From Phoronis australis (Eukaryota; Phoronida; Phoronidae): a stretch of DNA of 64,000 nt. Below the pieces are notes generated by a model. The model was given only the letters and a program-made list of their open reading frames with translations, was not told the DNA's origin and did no database searches. Positions 55,768 to 64,000 of this stretch are shown here, one piece after another (positions within the stretch are counted from its first letter, which is position 1; each line of letters opens with the position of its first letter). The position numbers and the translations under genes were made by a program. The stretch spans positions 584,656 to 648,655 of the forward strand of contig NMRA01000123.1 of NCBI GenBank assembly GCA_002633005.1, in the 5' to 3' direction.

Positions 55768-58700
55768 TGTCATTTGTGGAACCGTTCAATCAAGTGTTTA
55801 TATACATTGGCTTGGAACATAGAAATTTGGCCCTGTATTTCTTCTGTATCCGGTTATTCGTTAGTAAGTTTGATGTTTCAACCGCTGCAATGATGTGGCT
55901 AGTCACGATTTCTCACTATTTATGGTATCGACATTTTGAACTGCTCAGTGTCAGGTTTGTCCCTTTGACCTCAGAGCATTTTAATTTAGAAGTCTGTTTC
56001 GAGCTTGAAGAAAGCAGTTTGTTGCAGCTGCTATTCTTTTATGGCTTAAAAGCTTAAACATCTATCTGTCTGAATACAGATTTGATCAATAGTGGCATCG
56101 ATTCTAGTGATGTTCCTTGGTCTGCGTGCTCACTGAAGCACACTTGTGCACTACTGGTTCTTCAAAATACGACACCTCGCCTTGTTTTGGGTGTCGAGTT
56201 ACTTGGTGGAAAAACTTGCTGACTGAATGAAGTAACACAACGAGGTGTTCAAGCAAGTAGAAATGTTTAGGTCTTTTACCTCAGTACCTCTACACGTGTT
56301 ATGCACTTCAGAAATACACATGCAAGTTAAAGAAGTGTGGAACGCCAAATCTCGTCAAAAATATGCTTTAAATAACTACTGACCAAGGTAGCATCTCACA
56401 ACGTTTGGTAAAGAGTAATTCGCGTTTCTCCTGTGAGGAAATTAACAGAAAAAAGTCACAAAATTCACGATTTTTGAAATACGCGGGAAGGGAAAACTCT
56501 GTGGTAACCTCCCTCCCACTTATGATAAATGCGCGCATGCGGTCACACTTACTTGCCTGAAGTCACTTGAGGTCAGAGGTCACATTTTCCATACAAGAAA
56601 AGTGCTACGTGTAAATCTTGCTATACCAAGGAGACGTGCTTTGCCTTGCGGGAGAAAAATTGACGAAGTGGCGACCAGTTGAGAGAACGTTTTTTGAAAC
56701 TTGAACAAAAGTCAATGCTTTGGATATCAGCATAAATTAAAAATTTTTGCGAGCAAACCCTAAAACTACCTGGTGAGCTGGTGTCAGAACTACTTTCAAT
56801 GTTGCACTTTAGTCTGTTCATCGGGTTACAGGCCTCCTTTAAGTGAAGTGTATATTAAATGTGCCCGTACAAACTTTGACAAATGACCATTATACTTGTC
56901 CATTGGTGTGATGTATGATGCTCCTATTGATCAACTTTAAAGTTTTGGCTTGTAAACCTTTACTTGAAATATTTTGTTGTCAATTTATATTAATACATTT
57001 TATTTTATTATTGCTATCTATATGGCATTCCAAACAGCCCATAATATTATACCGCATCCTGAATTTGTGTTTTCCGCCTCCATTGACGTAGTGAAAGAAA
57101 AATTGGTTTTGTGGAAAAGTATCTTTCAACAATTTCATTCGTTTATGTGTGTGGTACAGCTTAACATGATGTGTAGTAGTGTCTAAAAATTTCCCAGGTC
57201 TGCTGTCTTCAGCCTCTAAAAATGTGGTATTTGTTGTAAAACAAAAATGTAGAATGAAATTCAAATAGTAAGTATTTGGATCACCCTTATACCCTGTTTG
57301 GATCATCCTTATACCCTGTTTGCAGTAGGACCTGAGTAATAATACTGGTGTCAATGGTCGACTTGCCGACACATCAGACAAGTCTGTAATAAAAAAACAC
57401 AAGTTCAGTTTCCCGAAATTCAAGCGCTATCTGTCGCATTTACACGCAGCAACAGCTCCGCCTCTCAGGGCACGATCACTCAGCCTTACTTCGCGAAAAT
57501 ATTACTGACGTAGAGTAGCAGAATGACAGCAACTTATGTGGTTAGTTGGCGAAGGTCGAATGTCGAAACTCTCTGCTTCAGTTCTCGCTGTGCCTCGCGA
57601 GAGTTTTGCGTAACCAAACACACCTATGATTGATTTGTGCTCATGTACTAGTAGCAGCTCACTTGTCTTCATTATAAAGATGGAAGACTTGCGTGACTTA
57701 GAGGTTTCATGACTAGGTTCAGGCCACTATGAAGATGTTTTTTTCAAAATATCCAGGGGCCGCTTTATGAGATCTTAAAGGTTTAGACTATGAAACGGTC
57801 TTTTTGAATTTTCGTCTTGTCCCGACTTTCGGTCTTTTAAAGTTAAACGAATGTTTGGTCTTAAACCTTAAGTCCTAAGTCCGTTTCCATGAAACGCGCC
57901 CATGGTTTCTAGTGGTCAGTAATGGATTTTTACCTATCTGTTGATAAGTTTCGACTACATCGCCTCGGCAAAGATCTAACTAAGGCAGCTGCAGCTTTTT
58001 CTTCCTCTCAATGATAAATATCAGGCCCTGGTTTTATTAGAAACTAACGGTGTTTTGTATTCCTGGAAACTCAAAGTGTTTTATGCAAAGCACAAAGGGT
58101 AAATATCCTTGTCGAATCTAAATGGAATAGCAAAGAAACATCACATGAACTTTCTCAGCCTCTTCACAACTGACAGTCTGAAACCTTAGCACGCTTTACC
58201 TAACGCTCGCCTTTCATTCCGCCAACTGTATTACGTTGTCGGCTTACCGGTAATGAGTAGATTTTAGATTTTTAGGACCGTTCACTCTTCTGGTTTAAAA
58301 TTGCATGGGTGTCCCAGAGGCTCGATCTGATGTGAATTTAAACTAAACTTAAAATGGGTTATGTCTGGAAATGTATTTGACTGTCATTTATTCGCTATAG
58401 GTTAGAATCGTTGAATGAATAGTATGCTTTCGCCCCGATGACTAACCTCACCAGATCAGACTACTCTTTGTAAGTTTTGTACATTCATAGTTCTGGTTGG
58501 TTCAGATTTTAAATAACGATAAATTAGCATCCATTGTTTGTTTAAGGGAAACCACTCTTGGTGGTTGACAGTAGAGTTTTAAGCTCACGGTAAACGTTTT
58601 GGTTTTATTTTTGTGTTAAAATCTTGTATTGAACTCTTTAAAGAGGAATTGTTAATGGTCGAGTTACAAATAATATTTTTGGAATCACCAATCTAGATGC

Positions 58701-59880
58701 CTAATATACATGTATATTTGTGAACTAGTCGGGTAGATTCCAGAAAATTCTAGAGTGTGTCTAAATTGGTGAAAAGTTCCAGAACGTTGCAAAAGACTGT
58801 GAACAGGAGTTAATTATTGAATAATTGAACGAGTGAGGTAGTTGCTGAAAGTGGCTCAAGAATTCATCACAAGTCAGGGTTTCGCTGGACTTACTGGCGG
58901 GAGCCGTCGGACGTTATGTTTACAAACACTTGAGTTCGTGTACGTAAAGTGAGTTAACTCGAACTGTCCTTCATTGTATCCTGGAACCTGGCAAAGAACC
59001 GGAAACCAGAGCACCAAAATGCGCTCGCGTAAACGTGAAAAACTGTCTAGTTTCAATATTTTTTACGAACCCAATGAAGAATGGAATTCACAGAATCGTT
59101 AGTTTCAGTGCGCATTGTCCTGCTACGTCTTCTAACCAAACAAAAAATATTTGGTGGCTTCAGTTCAGACTTTTGACAGAAATATTGACAACGGCTCATT
59201 ATTTTTTAATAATTCAAGTTAAGGATGATGACTTGCCGCTATTGTGTGGACGACTAAAACAGACATTGAAATTGTGGGCAAGCGTTTGTTATGAAATTTT
59301 AAACAAAGTCATTTCCCGATGTTTTGGCAGACTCTTCTGACTGAGAAAGACGAAAATCCTTAAAAATATTCTTCAATTAGGACAACAATTTACTCATCGC
59401 CAAAAGTTCGAGTGCTAAGTTATTTAGTTGTGTAAATTAAAAAAGAATTATCAAAATCGGACAATGTTTGAGAAATTTATGCATGTTTTTGTCTATGAAT
59501 TTCATGCAGTTTTAGCGTTACGAGGGGCCATTTTAAAAAATTACAATTTTCAACTGTCAACAGTAGAAAAGAAGTTTATTTTATTAAGTAAGCAATTGCT
59601 TTAATGACTGGGAATAACTTGAGTCACTTTCAGAATCACTTAGACGAAGTTGACCTTAATCATTGAAAAATGGCAGGGTTCATCATAAAACAGGAACTCG
59701 TTACGAAATTTGTGAATTCTGCGTTTCTAACCTTCACCTACTGTAAAGAGGGTTAAAAACTAAAGTTCACACTCTGTAATAAAAAGAACTGTAGAATACG
59801 TTAGCCTAAGCAACACAGCAAATTATTAAATATCTAAACAAACCAAAAGTGTGGATATTGACTGGGTTCTGCTATGGTGA
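55768..59880. other. CUB receptor 3' UTR and intergenic sequence
   Basis: No coding exon recognised. AATAAA at 57388-57393 is a possible poly(A) signal. A 25-bp direct duplication (GGATCACCCTTATACCCTGT-type) occurs at about 57276-57323. T/A-rich AAGTCTTAAA words at 57770-57890 resemble those at 26160-26330. Confidence 0.45.
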
Positions 59881-59899
59881 AAATGGGCCAAAAACGCTA

Positions 59900-60750
59900 A
59901 CAAAATGTAGTGTACGTACACCCATGTGGAATTCAATATCGCAAATGGTCATTGCAAATGATATTATTGCCCTTTAAATGACAACACGGTGCTTTTATCA
60001 CCGAAGAAAAATAAATGGCCATACAACATTATGTTACCACGTGATGCAGAAACAGTGATGTAGTGTACGTACCCCCAAGTTTACAAATGCCATGAAATTA
60101 ATATATCACTTGGTAAGTGAGCAACATTGGTCATAGACAGTTTCCTTCCTTAAAAATGTTAGGTTAAAAGGGTGTTTATTGCAAATACATTTGTTTTGAG
60201 TGAAATATTAACATTTGCGCAGTGTACGTAACCCCACATTTGATTTGTGCCTATTTTCAAAGTATGGCAAATATGCACATGAATGCTGTGCTTTTTATTC
60301 TTTTCTCTTTGAATTGATTTAGTAAATCAACTAACTCTCAGTAGATTCTTAGTATTTAGTTACAAACCTGACATGTCATTGAAATGTAGTGTACGTACCC
60401 CGATGTGAACAAATACCATGAAACAAAAATATTACACGGTAAGTATGCAACATTTGTCACAGACAGTTTCCTCTATTAAAAATGCTAGGTTAAAAGGGTG
60501 TTAATTACAATTGCATTTGTTTTGAGTGAAATATTAGCATTTGTATAGTGTACGTACCCCTATATTTTAACATGTGCCTGTTTTCAAAGAATGACAGACA
60601 CATATACACATTTATGCTGTACTTTTTGTTTGTTCTTTTTGAATAGATTTGGTAAGTGAACTAACTCTCAGTAGATTCTAAGTACTTTTATAACCCTGAC
60701 CAGTCGTTGAAATGTAATGTACTTACCCCTATGTAGAGTACGTATCTCCA
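59900..60750. repeat. TAGTGTACGTACCCC tandem repeat, ~160-bp phasing
   Basis: GTGTACGTAC cores at 59911, 60063, 60223, 60389, 60547 and a variant at 60717, that is 152-170 bp apart. Longer matches (GACAGTTTCCT...TAGGTTAAAAGGGTGTT at 60140 and 60466; CTAACTCTCAGTAGATTCT at 60330 and 60660) recur every ~326 bp, so the true unit is a dimer. Isolated further copies at about 61064 (GTAGTCTACGCACCCC) and 61437. Confidence 0.85.
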
Positions 60751-62664
60751 ACCTCTATGCTATAAAGTATTGCCCAAATATTTTTACATAGTGCTGTTCT
60801 CATGAACAGTACTGATATTTCCAAAATGCATCCTGTCTGACAAAACAAAAAACAATGGACATTATTAAATTTGTGGGAAATAAAAAACACACAGGTCTTG
60901 GCTAGTAACATCCTAAGAGACATGTCATGTGACAACTGATGTTGCAGAGGCAGGTTCTATATCTCTCAGGACAACTTGCAACATAACAACTTCTAGAGGC
61001 AGCACAAAACTCAAGATCATCCAATACATTTGTAACTCAGTCAAATTTTGACGTTGATTGACTGTGCGTAGTCTACGCACCCCCCAACCAGTACCATTTT
61101 TACTGTTTACAAGCTGTACACTGGACCTATCATTGTTTTAACTATTTTGACCAACTGGTGAATGTGTTGAAAACTAGGCAAAAAGCTCCAATAAAGCTTT
61201 TGAAAAAAGTAGTTACCTGTCATTTTCTTTTTGTAAGAATCATATTGCAAGAGAAGAAGTTCTCATTATACTGTGTTAAGACATGCAATGTATCATCATC
61301 TAAAACAACTTGATCAGCACGGTAATAACTTTTTTTACTTTAGTAAGTGATACTTCTTCAATTTGATCAAGAACTTACTAAATTAACAGCTACCTTATGA
61401 ATTGTTGCATGATAGGTGTGGGCTGTGACCACAAGTTGTAGTGTACGTACCCTTTTATTCAACTGCAATGCATTAGGCCATAAAATTTTATTAGGTGGTT
61501 CTTGTGCAAAAACTTGATTACAAACTTGGAATGATGGTATTTTATAATAACTCAGCTTTTACAGTTATATGACAACCTTCATTTTTCACCAAAAGTGGCC
61601 ACCGAATATGGACCTTGATTGTGATTTGTCCGCCAACACTGTGATGCATTAAGGAGAACGTTAATATTCGTGGCAATATGACATACCGATTTGACAACTG
61701 ATTGATATGTCTCTATGATGCATTAAGGAGAGCGTTCATATTCATGACAATACGATATGCCGATTTGACAATTGATTGATATGTCACTGTCAATATGCTT
61801 TTATTTCATCTTGTTCAATCTGAAGTGAAATCAGCCCAATTTATCAGTAAGAACAAATTAAAAATTCATTGTTCAGTTTTTCCTGAACCTTGCCCAGGTT
61901 GGTGGCTTTGACCCTGACAAATAGCAGTCGTACGTTAGTCATCAAATAGCGATTTTATAATTATATAAACTTATGTTGATAGCGTACTTGGGAACCTAGT
62001 TTTCAAAGGGGAAGTTTCAGTATAAAAATCCGTCCAAGAGTGTTTTGTTCTCAATTGAAAGTTTTTATAGCTCCTGTAAACAAGCCACCAATATGCATTA
62101 TAACAAGCGTTATTTTGTGTGATACTGGCTGGTCATTGACCATAGGACCAAGACTAAATCTTGCGTAAGTGACACCTTTCAACTAAGAATTTGGACGACA
62201 TTAGAAAATTCTATCTTAAAACCTCTGCACCAACCAAGAGTCCTATCCCTTAGGTGTCCGTAGTTGGTGACACTCCCGTTTCATAGGTGGTTTTGCTTGG
62301 TCTGGCGTGATCTTGGTTTTCGGTTCCCAGGTGTATCAAGTCTACGAAACTCACAGCAGAGAAGGCAACGACGAATTTGATAAGTTTATGTTTTCACAAA
62401 GAAGTATACGACACTTGCCCATTCTTTCACAAAATTGACCACCTCTGGACACCGTTACATGTTCATGGCATGCACTTTCTTTGTTTGGGCTTTGGTATTA
62501 TAACTGTGTTCTTATCGATGAATGTACGATGTCCGTCACTTTTTTCGACAAACTAATACTAATGCCACGTCACAGGGTGGCAGCTTTAGTAATAGCCATA
62601 GACCTTCGAAAATATGCTTGACGTTGTTAGTAATACATTAGCGTGAGAGACATTTGATAATTAG
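60751..62664. other. Intergenic region with isolated repeat copies
   Basis: Contains the two outlying TACGTAC copies and the tandem pair at 61634-61790. I looked for the upstream exons expected of an SLC23 gene (for example one coding ES.GDYY) and recognised none. Confidence 0.5.
61634..61790. repeat. Tandem pair related to the 33-39 kb array
   Basis: Two ~88-bp units, each with ATGCATTAAGGAGA.CGTT.ATATTC and CCGATTTGACAA.TGATTGATATGTC. The array units carry the equivalent ATGCATTAGGGAGAGCATTC, TATTCATGGTGGTT, CCGATTGCCGATC, so the family extends 22 kb away. Confidence 0.65.
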
Positions 62665-63570
62665 GGTGTGCGGCTTAGGCAACATCATATCCGGATTTCT
62701 CGGTGGTGAAGGTGGAACTATTACTTACAGCGCAAATATTGGCGCCATTTCTGTAACTCGTGTAGCCAGACGCCGAGTTATACTAAGTGCGGCCTTTATG
62801 TGTATTGTGCTAGCTTGTATTGGTAAAAGTGGAGCCCTGTTTGTGGTAATACCAGTTCCTGTGATCGGTGGACTATTGTTTTTCTTGTGTGGTAAGGTTT
62901 TATGCGACATACACACATGAAGTTATATTCTGGTAGGATAATTGGTCCAGGGTGCCTCTGCACGTTGTGTTACAAAAGCAAAAATCATTTGCTTACATTG
63001 TCAAAACACTTTGAGACTCCCTTAAAGGCGTTGTCAGTCTCGCTGAAATTTCCGATATTACGCACAGTTTACTGAGTGAACAGAGTGCAAAGGCAATCAT
63101 CGCATTATTTGTTACATCTGCATTTTATAATCAACTGGAATAATCTACATTGTTCTAAAACAAAACTAATCAATGATTATAGAAGACATCTAAATAAAAA
63201 TTATTTTGCTTGACTATTCTCACGCCATTGGCCCCCGCATGAAGAAGTATTGTCAAGGTACTGAAACTTAGGATTTAGGATATGTGTAGATCTATGAGCA
63301 TAGCTGTAAAAGATGTGTGCTTTTTACAAGAATAGGAACTGAATCTTAGCTGCTTGCAAGAATGCTTTCCATATCAAAAATGTAGCCGAAAAAAAGCTGA
63401 AAATTAGGATTTACTGTCTTTTATAGGTTTAGTTGTGGCGTTTGGTCTTTCAAACTTACAATAAGCGAATTTGAATTCTCCCCGACATCTGATTATAGTT
63501 GGATGTTCGTTTTTCTTCGCCCTCAGTCTTCCACACTGGATAATGAAAAATGGAGACCAACTTAAAACAG
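62665..63570 (+). pseudogene. SLC23-type nucleobase/ascorbate transporter, two exons, probably defective
   Basis: Exon 62665-62891 encodes GLGNIISGFLGGEGGTITYS, ANIGAISVTRVARRRVI, CIGKSGALF, IPVPVIGG, matching transmembrane segments 9-11 of the NAT/SLC23 family. Exon 63429-63570 encodes GLVVAFGLSNLQ, then a stop TAA (63464-63466), then ANLNSPRHLIIVGCSFFFAL and SLPHWI; family members read SNLQ-Y/F-(V/A)-(D/N)-LNS.RN. The stop falls where Tyr or Phe is expected, one base from TAT/TAC, and similarity resumes at once. The NAT signature [QEP]-N-x-G has Ala first, and IPDP is IPVP. Exon phases agree. Expected upstream exons were not found. Either a decaying copy, or an allele or sequencing error; the gene could continue past the window. 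Confidence 0.7.
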
Positions 63571-64000
63571 GTACGTATCTCTAAGGGCCTATCATCCACA
63601 ATTAAATAAAGCTTTTCATAAATTACTCTTGGGAGCAAGACTTTCGGCCATGGTTTCAACCTTGGGCTGCGTCCTGTAGATCCAAGACACTGTTCATGTA
63701 GTTGCGGCGAGAAAATCCCTTATGGACCGGAAACAGTGAATTCTATCCATAATTTAAAATTTCTGTCCGATAATCCAACACTTCAACCTGACCGACCGAG
63801 CACATCAATGGCCGCCATTTTGAAGTGTTACGCGAGTCAAGTCCAAGCATACTCGCTGTACATATACCTCTCACTCGCGTGAGTTCTCGAAGTCTTGCAT
63901 GAATTTTGTGCGAGGTTCTCGGGTCTACGGAACGCTGCTCTGGCTCTGTAGTGGTCAGGTGACCGGGAAATCTCGAATCTACCGAGACAATGTTACTCTA
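63571..64000. other. Sequence after the SLC23-like exons
   Basis: No further transporter exon recognised up to the window edge. Confidence 0.4.

Noticed and set aside
59035-59340. 101-codon plus-strand ORF considered as an upstream SLC23 exon
   Set aside because: No transporter motif or membrane-helix pattern of the family.
62265-62440. Open stretch with GGFAWSGVILVFGSQVYQV as a possible SLC23 exon
   Set aside because: Hydrophobic but does not match any SLC23 segment; phase and borders unsupported.

Overview
The window is animal (metazoan) nuclear DNA, not bacterial. Its genes are split into many short exons with GT/AG junctions whose reading phases agree, introns run to several kilobases, and there are tRNA-derived and transposon-derived repeats, microsatellites and assembly gaps. 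Gene content (class II ARF GTPase, secreted aldose 1-epimerase, CUB receptor, SLC23-type transporter), AT-rich noncoding DNA and strong allelic divergence suggest a marine invertebrate, perhaps an invertebrate deuterostome. The species was not determined.

Layout. (1) 1-585: a dispersed repeat that cuts off a THAP-like coding remnant. (2) 1079-13998, minus strand: a complete nine-exon aldose 1-epimerase (galactose mutarotase) gene, 369 aa, with an N-terminal signal sequence. (3) 16848-25012, minus strand: a complete six-exon ARF4/5-type small GTPase gene, 181 aa. (4) 28358-55767, plus strand: a seven-exon type I membrane receptor, 699 aa, with signal peptide, three CUB domains, a Ser/Thr-rich stalk, one transmembrane helix and a roughly 196-residue acidic tail carrying four N-x-x-Y motifs. 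Three of these motifs sit in a repeated W-x-x-N-x-I-Y block. All coordinates of these three genes come from manual splicing in which every junction keeps frame. (5) 59.9-61.5 kb: a phased tandem repeat. (6) 62665-63570, plus strand: two exons of an SLC23 (nucleobase-ascorbate transporter) homologue with an in-frame stop and a missing signature residue, probably a pseudogene.

The receptor introns are repeat reservoirs. Intron 1 holds a P2X7-like fragment, a tandem array (33.2-39.9 kb) with a ~430-bp unit containing a hairpin, and a ~60-bp palindromic unit. Intron 3 holds ~155-bp phased repeats, a Penelope-like/OTU ORF fragment, a terminal-inverted-repeat transposon with its empty site, a decayed mobile-element protein gene and a GGTACC-rich minisatellite. 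Two regions (32.5-37.9 kb and 42.7-47.7 kb) are near-duplicates joined through single N characters. They look like two haplotypes placed in series by the assembler.

The ARF and CUB-receptor genes are divergent, sharing a 3.3-kb intergenic region. No operon-like functional linkage between the genes is evident. The most notable item is the CUB receptor, whose tail architecture I do not recognise from any named family.
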